Origin: Phycisphaeraceae bacterium
GTDB taxonomy: Bacteria > Planctomycetota > Phycisphaerae > Phycisphaerales > Phycisphaeraceae
Assembly: GCA_002716625.1 (NCBI GenBank)
Contig: PBAS01000029.1
Span: forward strand, 1-41,476
Direction: 5' to 3'
DNA length: 41,476 bases
Of this stretch, positions 1-8,834 are shown in pieces. Made by a program: the position numbers and the translations under genes. The stretch's first letter is position 1, and the number at the start of each line of letters is the position of its first letter. Below the pieces are notes generated by a model. It was not told where the DNA came from. It was given only the letters and a program-made list of their open reading frames with translations, and did not search any database.

Positions 1-612
1 CAATGGCTTCGCAATCAACTCGGACAAAAAGAACAGGAGCAGGCCAATCGCCATGGTGTTGATCCTTATGAACTTCTGACTCGCCAAGCCCAGCAGGTCG
101 GTCCGGGCTGCGAGGGGTTGTTCTTTTTACCGTACCTTACCGGCGAACGATGTCCCTATCCAGACGCCAACGCGCGGGGGGCATGGATTGGTCTGACGGT
201 GCGCCACACCAGGGCGGCGATGATCCGGTCTTTGTTGGAGGGGGTTACCTATGGTATGTGTGACGCTTTGCGGATCATTGAAGCCATGGGCTTGAATGTT
301 CGTGCCATCCGTCTTTCCGGTGGTGGAGCGCGTAGCCGGTTCTGGCGTCAACTTCAGTGTGATATCTACAGCAAGCCGGTTGCCATGGTGGCCGCAGAGG
401 AGGGGCCTGCTTACGGGGCGGCGATTCTCGCTGGCGTGGGTATTGGTTGGTGGCGTAGTGTGCCCCAAGCATGTCGGGCGGTGGTTAAGCAGGTGGAGAC
501 CCTTACCCCCGACCGGGTTAAGGGTCGGGATTATGCTCGGCGGCACCGTCAATATCAACGCTTTTATATGTCTTTAAAACAAGAGTTCGAAAACCTGGGC
601 TCGTTGGCGTGA
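1..612 (+). CDS. xylB: Xylulokinase (FGGY kinase), C-terminal part, cut by left edge
   Basis: The frame is open from base 1, so about 203 C-terminal residues of a roughly 500-residue sugar kinase are visible. The FGGY C-terminal domain is clear: FFLPYLTGER near residue 41, the ATP-binding LSGGGARS near residue 105, and EGPAYGAAILAG near residue 135, a combination typical of xylulokinases. The family phosphorylates D-xylulose (or a related ketose) with ATP in the cytoplasm, feeding the pentose phosphate pathway. The N-terminal substrate-binding half is missing, so the exact sugar is uncertain; other FGGY kinases are possible. It is the first gene of the carbohydrate-flavoured island, and its TGA stop overlaps a possible small ORF in a GTGA junction. 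Confidence 0.9.
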   Translation, partial: QWLRNQLGQKEQEQANRHGVDPYELLTRQAQQVGPGCEGLFFLPYLTGERCPYPDANARGAWIGLTVRHTRAAMIRSLLEGVTYGMCDALRIIEAMGLNVRAIRLSGGGARSRFWRQLQCDIYSKPVAMVAAEEGPAYGAAILAGVGIGWWRSVPQACRAVVKQVETLTPDRVKGRDYARRHRQYQRFYMSLKQEFENLGSLA

Positions 613-758
613 ATATCTACTATTGGTGGTGTCATCTATCGTGTCCATGCAATGGTTTGACTGGCTCAGTTGAGCAAGACAGTAAGGGCGAGATTTATAT
701 ATCGCTGGTTGTGCCGGGAGACTGTGAATTGAAGGCGATCGTGGTGGAGTTCAATTAA
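609..758 (+). CDS. Possible small ORF (49 aa) coupled to the kinase stop codon
   Basis: A GTG at 609 overlaps the kinase TGA (GTGA) and opens 49 codons ending in TAA at 758. The second half, with GEIYISLVVPGDCELKAIVV, reads like a folded beta-rich segment, while the first half is rich in Trp and Cys. It is too short to assign. Translational coupling through the GTGA overlap is an inference, and the ORF may be spurious. A perfect palindrome lies five bases beyond its stop. Confidence 0.25.
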   Translation: MNIYYWWCHLSCPCNGLTGSVEQDSKGEIYISLVVPGDCELKAIVVEFN

Positions 759-763
759 TCGGT

Positions 764-779
764 GGGGGATTAATCCCCC
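764..779. repeat. Perfect 16-bp palindrome after the kinase/small ORF
   Basis: GGGGGATTAATCCCCC reads identically on both strands. It sits just past the possible small ORF. It could form a G/C-rich hairpin or be a dimeric protein site. It is not followed by a T tract, so it is not a canonical intrinsic terminator. Confidence 0.4.
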
Positions 780-1075
780 GGATCGTGTCTTTGTTCGGCT
801 CGGTTAAGATTTTGACATGTGGGTGGTTGGCGAGTACTTTTCCTGCCAAACTCCGCATTGCGCGGGGTGCGGATAGATTGCTTGTGAATTTGCATCTGAT
901 TGGGATGTTTAGGCACAAGTTGTTTTGGGGTCTCCGCCAACCAACCGAGTCCCTTGCGTCGACTTGGAATTTACGCGGATCACAGTGCCAGATAGGCGCT
1001 GTATGAGCCACTGTTTGCAACTGTCTTTTGGGCAGTGGGTTATTAGGTCAAACGGGGAATTGCGGGTGCCTGTGA
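780..1075 (+). other. Non-coding stretch before the beta-propeller gene
   Basis: No convincing gene is seen in this stretch of about 300 bases; the ORF at 785-1006 has no recognisable domain, poor composition and no ribosome site. The only signal is the promoter-like pair at 812-840. Confidence 0.4.
812..840 (+). promoter_or_regulatory. Possible sigma-70 type promoter
   Basis: A perfect TTGACA at 812-817 is followed after exactly 17 bases by TACTTT at 835-840, a weak -10. It points toward the beta-propeller gene at 1076, which would leave a leader of roughly 230 bases. Sequence match only. Confidence 0.25.
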
Positions 1076-2185
1076 ATGATTAAAAATATCAAGCATTACA
1101 TTCTTCGTGATCATCAATCGGACATAGTGCTGTCCGATATGTACGAGTTGCCGACCAGGGAAAGCCATCCGGAGATATTTGATGACAACATTGCATTTGT
1201 CTGCCTGTTGCCACATCCGGGAGATGGGAAACTGTATTGTGGATTGACAGCATACAACACAGATGTGTTGTATCGGTTTGATACCGAGTCGAAGGAATTT
1301 GAATCACTGCACTACCCTGAGATTGCCGAACCGTTTGAGGTCAAGGTGCATCGATCCCTTGAGTTGGCGTCGGATGGTACTGTGTACGGGGCGACTGCAT
1401 GTTTGCATAGTGTGAGTCAAAGAAAACAAGCGCCTGGCGGGGCGTTATTCAAGATTAAACCAGGTGGCGATCATGCGGAGAAATTCGCCATTCCGGTTGA
1501 ATATGATTATATCCAGACGATCTCTCTTGATGATGAGCGGCAGTTGATTTATGGGCAGACCTATCCTGTATTCAACGCATTTTCCTACGATCTAAAAACA
1601 GGCAAGACCAAAAACTTCGGCTATGTTGGATCCATTACCCATATCAGTGCCATTGATGACAGCGGGTGCTTTTGGGGCACCTGGAATGAGAACGAGCATT
1701 TCCTATATAAATATGATCCTGATGCTGATGAGATGACCTGGTTTCATCATAGTGTCCCCAATGCCAAGGCTGATAGCAGTCGCATGTATGCGGGGGCGGG
1801 ACCTGTTGATACGATGATCAACGGTGGCGATGGCTACCTGTATATTGGTACCTGCGGCGGAACCTTGTGCCGTCTTGACCCGAAAACGGCCGAGGTTACC
1901 TATCTGGCCAAGCCTGCGCCGACAGCCCGATTGCCCGGATTGATTGTGTGGAAGGATTCGTTGCTGTTGGGTTGTATGGGTGATGATAATGATTCAGTGT
2001 TGTTTGCCTATGATCGCGACAATGGATCGGTGCATCATCTTGGACCGCTGGTTGATACGGAAACGGGGCTAACGCTGTTCCGTGTTCATGATTTAAGACT
2101 TATGGGTGAAAACACCGTTTATGTGGCTGAGACCGATGTGCCGGATCGGTCTGGGTATTTGTGGGAATGTGAAATTGGCTTTTAG
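1076..2185 (+). CDS. Beta-propeller protein of unknown function
   Basis: This 369-residue protein has no signal peptide or membrane segment. It is built of repeated beta-blade units in which a short strand pair such as GxLYCGLT, DGTVYGAT, GYLYIGTCGG or DSLLLGCMGDD is followed by a phrase like YRFDTESKEF, FSYDLKTGKTKNF, CRLDPKTAEVTYL or FAYDRDNGSVHHL. This is the pattern of YncE/SMP-30/PQQ-type propellers, with perhaps six or seven blades. The ATG at 1076 is the first in frame, with only a weak purine-rich stretch upstream. It lies between a sugar kinase and an FG-GAP propeller protein, so a role in sugar or lactone handling is possible, but no catalytic residues can be named. It could also be purely a binding scaffold. 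Confidence 0.75.
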   Translation: MIKNIKHYILRDHQSDIVLSDMYELPTRESHPEIFDDNIAFVCLLPHPGDGKLYCGLTAYNTDVLYRFDTESKEFESLHYPEIAEPFEVKVHRSLELASDGTVYGATACLHSVSQRKQAPGGALFKIKPGGDHAEKFAIPVEYDYIQTISLDDERQLIYGQTYPVFNAFSYDLKTGKTKNFGYVGSITHISAIDDSGCFWGTWNENEHFLYKYDPDADEMTWFHHSVPNAKADSSRMYAGAGPVDTMINGGDGYLYIGTCGGTLCRLDPKTAEVTYLAKPAPTARLPGLIVWKDSLLLGCMGDDNDSVLFAYDRDNGSVHHLGPLVDTETGLTLFRVHDLRLMGENTVYVAETDVPDRSGYLWECEIGF

Positions 2186-2217
2186 CGGGAATAGTTCCTC
2201 CTGCTCATCGGTCATTG

Positions 2218-2316
2218 ATGTCAAGGTTGGTTGTCGGGTTTCTTGCAGTAAACATTGTATTGCTTGGAATTTCGAACATGTCGTTTCCCCTCGTCGCGAT
2301 AACTTCCCATGCCTGA
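2218..2316 (+). pseudogene. Signal-peptide reading frame, one base out of frame with the FG-GAP gene
   Basis: An ATG at 2218 opens 32 codons ending in TGA at 2314-2316. The peptide is an almost ideal secretion signal: MSR, a long hydrophobic core (LVVGFLAVNIVLLGI), and an ending in TSHA that fits a signal-peptidase site. The stop overlaps the apparent FG-GAP start at 2309 in the next frame. Dropping one base near 2314 would join TSHA directly to DSQLSIEQ of the FG-GAP protein. This is best read as the true N-terminus of that protein, separated by a single-base insertion in the genome or an assembly error. Confidence 0.5.
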
Positions 2317-4450
2317 TTCACAGCTGAGTATCGAACAACTGTGGCTGGTTGCGGGGATGGTTGAAGAATTGCGTAACCATGGTACGGCTATTCCAAAGGA
2401 GGCCGATGAGATTGTTCGTGATGCGCTGATAAATATTAATGTTGCGACCTACATGGCATCGCAGTATCCCCGAAAGCTTGGCAGGCTGCGTCAGATCCTT
2501 GCTGGGTTGGAGATTCCTGCCACGGTTCCCAGTGCATACAGTGAGGAAAACCAGTTTGTCGAGAAGGGGCGGCTGGGGTTGTTTGAAACCACGGGTATTT
2601 TTGAGGATCGTGTGCTCGGCGTTGGTCTAAAGAGTTATCCCTACGTGATTGATGTGGATGGCGATGGCCGCAAGGATCTGCTTGTGGGCGATCACGATGG
2701 GTTCATCTACGTGTTTCTCAATGAAAATGTCGACAGCAATCCTGTGTTTGGTCGCGGTCACCGGTTAAAGGCCGTTGATACGGGTGAGCCATTTGTCGTA
2801 CAGCTTAATCCCAAGATGTCGTTTGGCGATCTGACGGGTAATGGGGTCCCCGACATGGTTCTGGGTAACCATGGAGGGCGGGTTGCATTTGCGCCAAACC
2901 GTGCAGCCGACGGCTCCCTTGCCTTTGCAATGTCAGATGTTTCATTTCTGCAAACAGAATCCGGGCCGATTGATGTTGATAACTATGCTTACCCTGAACT
3001 TGTAGACTGGGATAACACGGGAACACTTGACCTGGTGGTCGGCAACATCGTGGGAACGCTCTTCCTGTTCAAGAATACAGGCAAGCAGGGCGAGCCACTG
3101 TTTGAACCCGGCATTGAGATTCCCGGTATCGAAACGTTGATGTATCCCTGCCCTGTCTTTGCTGACTGGAATGGTGATGGCCGAAAAGATCTCATCCTGG
3201 GCCACCGCGATGGGACTATTATCCTGTACGCCAACGTGGGGGATGACAATCAGCCCATGTTTGAGCGTCATGGCCTGGCGCGGCATGCCGATGGCCGCCC
3301 CGTCGATATCGGTTTGCTCAGCCATCAGGTGGCCGTAGATTGGAATAACAACAGCAAACTGGATCTTGTGGTGGGCAATGATCCGGGCCAGGTGCAGGTG
3401 TTTATTAATGTAGGTACCACCCAGGTCCCCATTTTTGATGAGCCGCATCTGCTACGCGATGACGGTGGCGAATTGATCATGGGGGTTCATTCAGTTTTTG
3501 CGATCTCTGATTACAACAATGATGGTCGTGGTGATCTGGTGGTTGGTCATCAAGCCAATAAACTTCGCCTTTTTGACAACGTGGGTACGAAAAAAGTTCC
3601 TGCTTTCGACAGTTTCCGTGAGATCGACGACATCGTCTTGGACGTCGACAAACTGGCTGGTGATGATCTCGAGGCGCGTCGCTATTGGGAACTGGAAGGT
3701 CTTGAGTTTAATACGGAGTATCTGGGGAATTTGGCCCCTTGTCCAGTGGATTGGTTTAACCGTGGCAAACTGGATCTGCTGGTCGGTCACTATTCGGGGT
3801 TGATTTATCTTTTTGAGAATATCGGGACACGGGAGGTGCCTCGGTACGGATTTGGCAGGCCACTGCAAGCAGGCGGCCGTCTGCTTCGTGTGGCGGCTTT
3901 TAGCACCCCGGTCGTGTGCGACTGGAACAATGATGGCAGGAAGGACCTGGTGACTGGTGATCTTCTGGGCCGTCTCCATGTGTTTTTGAACATGGGGACA
4001 GATGGGGACCCGGTTCTTGATGGTGGGGTCCTGGTGGAGGTTGATGGTGTGCCGGTCATGTTGGGACCACGTTCCATTATTGATGTGACAGATCTGGATG
4101 GCGATGGCCGTAAGGATGTAATCGTCGGTAATCGTTTTGGTGGTGTCTATGCACTCATGAATACTGGTACAGACGCAGATCCTCGTTTCGTGGGCATCGA
4201 GCGGCTGCAGGACAAGAGTTTATTCTGGCGGCAGTTGTATGCTGGTTTGCAGCATTCCAAACACCAGGGCTTGATCGATCTTTGGAATGCCATGCCTGCA
4301 GCCAATGAACCGAAGCCGATGAGTGCTGTTGAAACATCATGCCCTCGTGTTGTTGATTATGACAACGATGGGCGGCTTGAATTGCTCCTCTCACAACGTT
4401 ACGGTCGAGTGTTCGTATACAACGAGTTGCCGAACCCAGCATCCCCGTAA
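2309..4450 (+). CDS. FG-GAP/VCBS-type repeat protein with ten propeller repeats
   Basis: In this 713-residue protein about 100 N-terminal residues, mostly helical, precede ten repeats. Each has the form D-x-D/N-x-D/N-G-x-x-D-L-x-x-G, then a strand such as GxIYVFLN and a linker like VGTxxxPxF. Examples are VDVDGDGRKDLLVG near residue 115, ADWNGDGRKDLILG near 290, CDWNNDGRKDLVTG near 535, DLDGDGRKDVIVG near 595 and DYDNDGRLELLLS near 680. These are the calcium-binding loops of integrin-type FG-GAP/VCBS propellers, which usually act outside the cytoplasm in adhesion or ligand binding. The frame as given starts at ATG 2309 with no signal peptide, but a signal-peptide frame at 2218-2316 lies one base out of register. 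A periplasmic or surface role is therefore likely if that frame is restored. Ligand unknown. Confidence 0.85.
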   Translation: MPDSQLSIEQLWLVAGMVEELRNHGTAIPKEADEIVRDALININVATYMASQYPRKLGRLRQILAGLEIPATVPSAYSEENQFVEKGRLGLFETTGIFEDRVLGVGLKSYPYVIDVDGDGRKDLLVGDHDGFIYVFLNENVDSNPVFGRGHRLKAVDTGEPFVVQLNPKMSFGDLTGNGVPDMVLGNHGGRVAFAPNRAADGSLAFAMSDVSFLQTESGPIDVDNYAYPELVDWDNTGTLDLVVGNIVGTLFLFKNTGKQGEPLFEPGIEIPGIETLMYPCPVFADWNGDGRKDLILGHRDGTIILYANVGDDNQPMFERHGLARHADGRPVDIGLLSHQVAVDWNNNSKLDLVVGNDPGQVQVFINVGTTQVPIFDEPHLLRDDGGELIMGVHSVFAISDYNNDGRGDLVVGHQANKLRLFDNVGTKKVPAFDSFREIDDIVLDVDKLAGDDLEARRYWELEGLEFNTEYLGNLAPCPVDWFNRGKLDLLVGHYSGLIYLFENIGTREVPRYGFGRPLQAGGRLLRVAAFSTPVVCDWNNDGRKDLVTGDLLGRLHVFLNMGTDGDPVLDGGVLVEVDGVPVMLGPRSIIDVTDLDGDGRKDVIVGNRFGGVYALMNTGTDADPRFVGIERLQDKSLFWRQLYAGLQHSKHQGLIDLWNAMPAANEPKPMSAVETSCPRVVDYDNDGRLELLLSQRYGRVFVYNELPNPASP

Positions 4451-4513
4451 GGTGTCTGCGGTGGACTGGACTACAGGGATGGATTTAGTGTGTATGGGCT
4501 CGGCGTCATGCTG

Positions 4514-5980
4514 TTATGTGGCATGGCGGGCATCACCGAGATTGACGCCGGAATCAATGAGTTTTTGCTGTAATTGATGGACATCAATTTTTCGTGGTGC
4601 AACGCCAGCATGCACGGACATCGCGGCTGTGATACCAGCAGCATGTCCCATCTTCATCACGCTCTCGCGGCAGCGAAGATTGGGCGGTTTTCGGTGTGCA
4701 CTGACACCGGCGGCAAGGAGATTTTCAACGCGTTTTGGTATGAGCTGGCGGAAGGGAACATCGCTTGGTTCGGTCAATCCCTCGCCAAACTCGTAGATGA
4801 CATCATCGAAACGGCGTCCTTCATCCCGGTCCTCTTCGGTAATGACTCTTTCTGCTTCAATGGCGCGTCCTCCGCGCGTGCCAATATAAGGCGAGGTATA
4901 GAGCAGGTAGGCATTTTCAAAACCGGGGACGTATTTACGTAAAAACCCTGTGGTTTGTGTCATGTACTGGCGGGCATGATATTCCACGAGACTCATGTGT
5001 TCAGCATCCAAGGTGTCGATCTTGCCTTCGATATCCGCCCGTTCGCAGAAGAGTCCATTTTGTGGGCATTTGCTACCCCATGGGAAGACGACGGCGATGC
5101 GGCCGATGTTGCCGATGTGTCCTATGATTTCGTAGCCGTCTTCTTCACGGGCCTGGCGCACCAGGTCGGCTACGGGCCGCATGCGATTAAGATGGGCACC
5201 CAGTCGACCTTGGGTGTAAGTCGCGTCGGGGATAAGCACCTCGTCTATCCACTGGTTCCAGTGATTAGGAACCGTTGGGCGGTTTGCCATGAAAGCGGCG
5301 AACTTGGCATCATCACATCCGGCAATGATAAAAGTAATGTTCATGCTTGGTTGCCAATTGCATTGCATCAGTGGTGCATATGTTCGAGCGGCGAATCCCG
5401 AATTTCCGGTTGTGTCGATCGTCACGCCGGCTCTTATTGCACCGCGACCATCGGTGTTATGTACAGTCAGTCCGCGAACGATATGCTCATCTTCCATGAT
5501 TGGGTCGCCGGCGTAGGTTGAAAGCATTAAGTCTATGCCGGCTTCTTGGACCATTTGGCTGCACACGTGACTGACCCGCATCGAACTGGCGACACGGTGA
5601 GGGCTGGGTCCGAATTGCTTGTCAAGATCCAGAACCCGGGCGATCCATTCTCCGGTGATGCCACAGGTCCGGATGAAGTCAATGTTTTCCTGCCCGAGTT
5701 GTCGCGAGGCCCCGGACCAGCCGTAGTACGTGTGCGGGGGAAATCGCGTACGGTCAAAGTCAGAGAAGTAAACGGCGCCTGCGGCCCAGCCGCCTGTGCC
5801 CATGCAGCCGCCAAGGGTGCCGAAGCGTTCTATAAGTACCGTTGATGCGCCTTCCCTGGCAGCAGCGATGGCGGCGACGAAACCGGCAGCACCACCGCCC
5901 ACAACGGCGACATCGACATCTGCAATGATGGGAGTGGTTTTCTGTGATTCCTTTAGATATTGCATGGCCATGGCTGCCAT
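4514..5980 (-). CDS. FAD-dependent oxidoreductase (FAD_oxidored family), copy 2
   Basis: A 488-residue flavoprotein. The N-terminal Rossmann motif VDVAVVGGGAAGFVAA (about residues 22-37) and the acidic residue E51 at the end of the second strand bind the ADP part of FAD; FGTLGGCMGTGGW follows. Near the C-terminus, RVENLLAAGVSAHRKPP and MGHAAGITAA complete the FAD fold typical of PF12831 proteins. These oxidise or dehydrogenate small, often sugar-derived or cyclic, substrates; no substrate can be read here. It is a tandem paralog of the gene just upstream (6049-7632), with a 68-base gap and shared motifs. The first ATG at 5980 is followed closely by in-frame ATGs at 5971 and 5965, and none has a clear ribosome site. 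It converges with the FG-GAP gene. Confidence 0.85.
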   Translation of the reverse strand: MAAMAMQYLKESQKTTPIIADVDVAVVGGGAAGFVAAIAAAREGASTVLIERFGTLGGCMGTGGWAAGAVYFSDFDRTRFPPHTYYGWSGASRQLGQENIDFIRTCGITGEWIARVLDLDKQFGPSPHRVASSMRVSHVCSQMVQEAGIDLMLSTYAGDPIMEDEHIVRGLTVHNTDGRGAIRAGVTIDTTGNSGFAARTYAPLMQCNWQPSMNITFIIAGCDDAKFAAFMANRPTVPNHWNQWIDEVLIPDATYTQGRLGAHLNRMRPVADLVRQAREEDGYEIIGHIGNIGRIAVVFPWGSKCPQNGLFCERADIEGKIDTLDAEHMSLVEYHARQYMTQTTGFLRKYVPGFENAYLLYTSPYIGTRGGRAIEAERVITEEDRDEGRRFDDVIYEFGEGLTEPSDVPFRQLIPKRVENLLAAGVSAHRKPPNLRCRESVMKMGHAAGITAAMSVHAGVAPRKIDVHQLQQKLIDSGVNLGDARHAT

Positions 5981-6048
5981 TGAAGTTGGTTGATCGCAGT
6001 TACCTAGATGCTAGGTCATTCGTCTTGGTCGAAATGGAGGAATGGCGA

Positions 6049-7632
6049 TCACTTGATTGGTGGGAACGAACGGTTCTTAGGCCCGCTGAGGCTGGTTTTG
6101 GCCGGTGTCTTGAGCAATGCTTCGACGTGCTCTGCGGGGCCAAGATAAACACCTTCTTCCTGTAGCCTTCTTTGCAGATGACGCACATCAATATCACGTA
6201 CAAAGACGTCTTGCCGGGCGGCTATGGTGGCTGCAATGCCAGCAGCCTGTCCCATGACGATCACGGTTGTCCGCTCGCGGATGTTGGGCGGCTTGCGGTG
6301 GGCGCTCACCCCGGCGGCAAGTAGGTTTTCCACTCTCTTTGGAAGCAGTTGGCGGTAGGGGATGTCGGTCGGTTGGTTAAGCTCGTCAGGATCATGCTGT
6401 CCACCCCTTGGCTTGTGGGCTGTGTGATATCGGCTGTCATCGTGTAACGAGATAACATCATCCAGTCGGCGAGCTGCAAACATGTCCTCTGGGGTAATGA
6501 TACGTTCTGCTTCAATGGCCCGGCCCCCACGTTTCCCGATATAGGCTGATGAGTAGAGTAAGTAGCAGTTCTCAAATCCAGGCAGGTATTTCCGGAAGAA
6601 TTGGCCGGTTTCCATCAGGTATCGGCGTGCTTCACGTTCGACCATGGTCATGTCTTCAGCGGACAGGGTGTCGATCTTGCCGTCAATGTCTGCCCGCCCC
6701 CAGTACATTCCGTTTTTTGGTGCCTTACCGCCCTCCCAGGGAAAGACCAGTGCAATTCTTCCCTCCTCGCTAATTTTGCCTATTGCGTGATAGCCATCGT
6801 TTTCCTGGGCCTGTCGTACAAGATCGGCGATGGGTCTTAAGCGGTTTATATGAGCGAAAACCCGAAACCAGGTATAGCCTGCTTGGGGTAGCAGTTCATT
6901 GTCAATCCACTCGTTAAATTCTGCAGGTACTTCCGGTCGCTGAGCCACGAACTTTTGCCATTTTTCTGCGTCAATATTGCCATACCCAAAGGTAATATTC
7001 AGACTTGGTTCCCAATTGTTGTCCATGAGCGGAGCGCCTGAACGGGCCGCGATGGCTGCGTTGGCGGTCGCGTCAATGACAACTTTGGCGCGGATGGCCT
7101 GTCGGCCCGAGGTGTTTTCAACGATGAGGCCCCGAACCACCCTGTCCTCACCTTGGATGACATCAGCTGCATAGGTGTTGAGCATCATGGTGACGCCTGC
7201 TTCGTGAACCATCTGTCCGCAGATGTATCCAATGCGGTTGGCCGTGTCAGCCAAGTTCTGCCGTGGCCCATAATCATCATCCATGTCAAAGATCTTGGTC
7301 ATCCACTCCCCGGCAAGGCCGCATGTCCGCATCTGGTCAAGTGTTTCATCACCCACTTCCTGTTTGGTGGCCAAGTAGGTGAGATATCCCGACCATCCGG
7401 TTTTACGGAATTTTTCATAATTCAGGTCTTTGATTGAAAAGCCGCCGGCATTCCAGCCGCCGACACTCATACATCCGCCCAGTGTGCCAAAGCTTTCAAC
7501 CAGCACTGTTGACGCTCCCTCCCGTGCCGCAGCCACTGCGGCAGCAAAACCTGCAGCGCCGCCGCCAGCAACCACAACGTCTACATCATGAGCGATGGGT
7601 GTATTCCTTGCTGATTCAATAATGTAAGTCAT
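6049..7632 (-). CDS. FAD-dependent oxidoreductase (FAD_oxidored family), copy 1
   Basis: A 527-residue cytoplasmic flavoprotein closely related to the next gene. VDVVVAGGGAAGFAAAVAA (about residues 17-35) is the FAD Rossmann loop, with E46 as ribose ligand; FGTLGGCMSVGGW and the C-terminal LLAAGVSAHRKPPN and MGQAAGIAATIAA segments match its neighbour. Compared with copy 2 it carries an extra stretch near residues 385-420 (DDSRYHTAHKPRGGQHDPDE) and a longer C-terminal tail. It likely forms a minus-strand unit with the dioxygenase upstream (gap about 280 bases) and copy 2 downstream. Two such flavoproteins with an Fe/2-oxoglutarate oxygenase suggest stepwise oxidation of one compound, which is inference. 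A weak AGAGGA lies upstream of the ATG. Confidence 0.85.
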   Translation of the reverse strand: MTYIIESARNTPIAHDVDVVVAGGGAAGFAAAVAAAREGASTVLVESFGTLGGCMSVGGWNAGGFSIKDLNYEKFRKTGWSGYLTYLATKQEVGDETLDQMRTCGLAGEWMTKIFDMDDDYGPRQNLADTANRIGYICGQMVHEAGVTMMLNTYAADVIQGEDRVVRGLIVENTSGRQAIRAKVVIDATANAAIAARSGAPLMDNNWEPSLNITFGYGNIDAEKWQKFVAQRPEVPAEFNEWIDNELLPQAGYTWFRVFAHINRLRPIADLVRQAQENDGYHAIGKISEEGRIALVFPWEGGKAPKNGMYWGRADIDGKIDTLSAEDMTMVEREARRYLMETGQFFRKYLPGFENCYLLYSSAYIGKRGGRAIEAERIITPEDMFAARRLDDVISLHDDSRYHTAHKPRGGQHDPDELNQPTDIPYRQLLPKRVENLLAAGVSAHRKPPNIRERTTVIVMGQAAGIAATIAARQDVFVRDIDVRHLQRRLQEEGVYLGPAEHVEALLKTPAKTSLSGPKNRSFPPIK

Positions 7633-7912
7633 GGGAAATTCAGTCCTCTGTCTTGTGGTGCAAGTAGTTGTCGCCTTGCAGCCTATGCATGTGGTGATGG
7701 CGGTCGCAAGTTTTATGGTCTTGCTGGTTTAAGGCGGTTGGTCCCAAAATCCGATTTTGACTACTTAGAGTTTACACATCGAGGCATGGCCCAACAAATG
7801 TACCTGTACTCCGGGCATTAAGCCTACTGTGGCATTGCGCCCCGTGCTTGTTGCATGTCGCGCAACGGAGTGGATATTTGCTTCGCAGTTTGTGAGTTGT
7901 GAACCATGATGG

Positions 7913-8776
7913 TTATATGACGGGTTTCACATCGTTACGGGTGAGATGTTGGCGGTCGGGTGACATGACCTTTCCCAGTTGTGACCAATATGTATCACGA
8001 GCTTCAACCCGTTTTTGCATCTCGCCGACCATAACCCCCTTGGGTCTAAAACCAATGTTTAAGCGTTTACGGGCGGTGAGGCGGGCATTTGTTGAGGCGC
8101 TGTGAATTGTGGCCAGATTGACTGCAGTCATTTGTCCTGCGCGGGCGACACAGGGGACCGGGTCAGCATAGACAAGATTTGGCCACTGGTCAGGCCCGGT
8201 GCCTGTGATCACGGGGGTCGGGCAGTCCTTGGAGACATTGACAAAATTGGAGTTGAGCCACGGTAGGGGATCCGTTTTGGGGTGGTCCGTCATGTGTTGG
8301 GCAAGTTGTCTATGACTTCCCGGTCGATACATCAAAGGGGCGCATTGATCATCCACATCAGCGAGCCAGATGTACAAATGGATCTGCATCTTTCGTGGAA
8401 TACTGTTCAGGTCAGACAGGCGCAAGACCTGGTCCGTATGTTCAGTGAGGATCTTGAATGGGGTGTTTGGTTGCGGTGGTGTCTTGGTGATATTGGCGCT
8501 GGCGACGACCACGGCATGACTGTGTAAAAGCTTTTTTGCGGCATGTTCAAAAAATGGATGTTCAATGATCCGGACAAACGCCGGCTCCGTTAGGAATCTT
8601 TGCCCCGAACGGTAATGCGGCTTTGCATCGGATGTCGACTGGACAGCGGGCAGCAGTTGATCCATGAGTTCTTCGGCGTCTTTCAAATGCCGGCGCGTTA
8701 ATGGCGTGTCAAGGGTTACGGCGCCATCTCGATCAAAAAGGGCGACTTGTTGGTCAGTGGGCTGGCAACATTGCAT
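7913..8776 (-). CDS. Phytanoyl-CoA dioxygenase-like Fe(II)/2-oxoglutarate oxygenase
   Basis: The 287-residue protein has the double-stranded beta-helix signature of the PhyH family: H113-T-D115 in ILTEHTDQVLRL as the first two iron ligands, WLADVDDQCAPLMYRPGSH near residues 138-155, and the distal H225 in VNLATIHSAS, followed by R236 or R238 as the likely 2-oxoglutarate-binding arginine. PhyH enzymes hydroxylate or otherwise oxidise small molecules using O2 and 2-oxoglutarate, and many act on substrates unrelated to phytanoyl-CoA. It is the first of three family members in the island and lies upstream of two FAD oxidoreductases on the same strand. Substrate unknown. The start is the first ATG, without a clear ribosome site. 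Confidence 0.8.
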   Translation of the reverse strand: MQCCQPTDQQVALFDRDGAVTLDTPLTRRHLKDAEELMDQLLPAVQSTSDAKPHYRSGQRFLTEPAFVRIIEHPFFEHAAKKLLHSHAVVVASANITKTPPQPNTPFKILTEHTDQVLRLSDLNSIPRKMQIHLYIWLADVDDQCAPLMYRPGSHRQLAQHMTDHPKTDPLPWLNSNFVNVSKDCPTPVITGTGPDQWPNLVYADPVPCVARAGQMTAVNLATIHSASTNARLTARKRLNIGFRPKGVMVGEMQKRVEARDTYWSQLGKVMSPDRQHLTRNDVKPVI

Positions 8777-8834
8777 GGGAGGGTGCTCGTGGGGGCTTAG
8801 GGTCTTTGTCCCTTCTGTCTGCCACTAGGTCTTT

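Noticed and set aside
764..779. Rho-independent terminator at the palindrome
   Set aside because: There is no T tract after the palindrome, so it is only kept as a repeat.
785..1006. 73-residue plus-strand ORF
   Set aside because: No domain, no ribosome site, and open frames of this size on both strands at the same place are expected by chance.
5546..5845. Plus-strand ORFs over the FAD oxidoreductase genes (for example 4574-4942, 4955-5521, 5546-5845)
   Set aside because: They are antisense shadows of well-supported minus-strand genes with clear FAD motifs.
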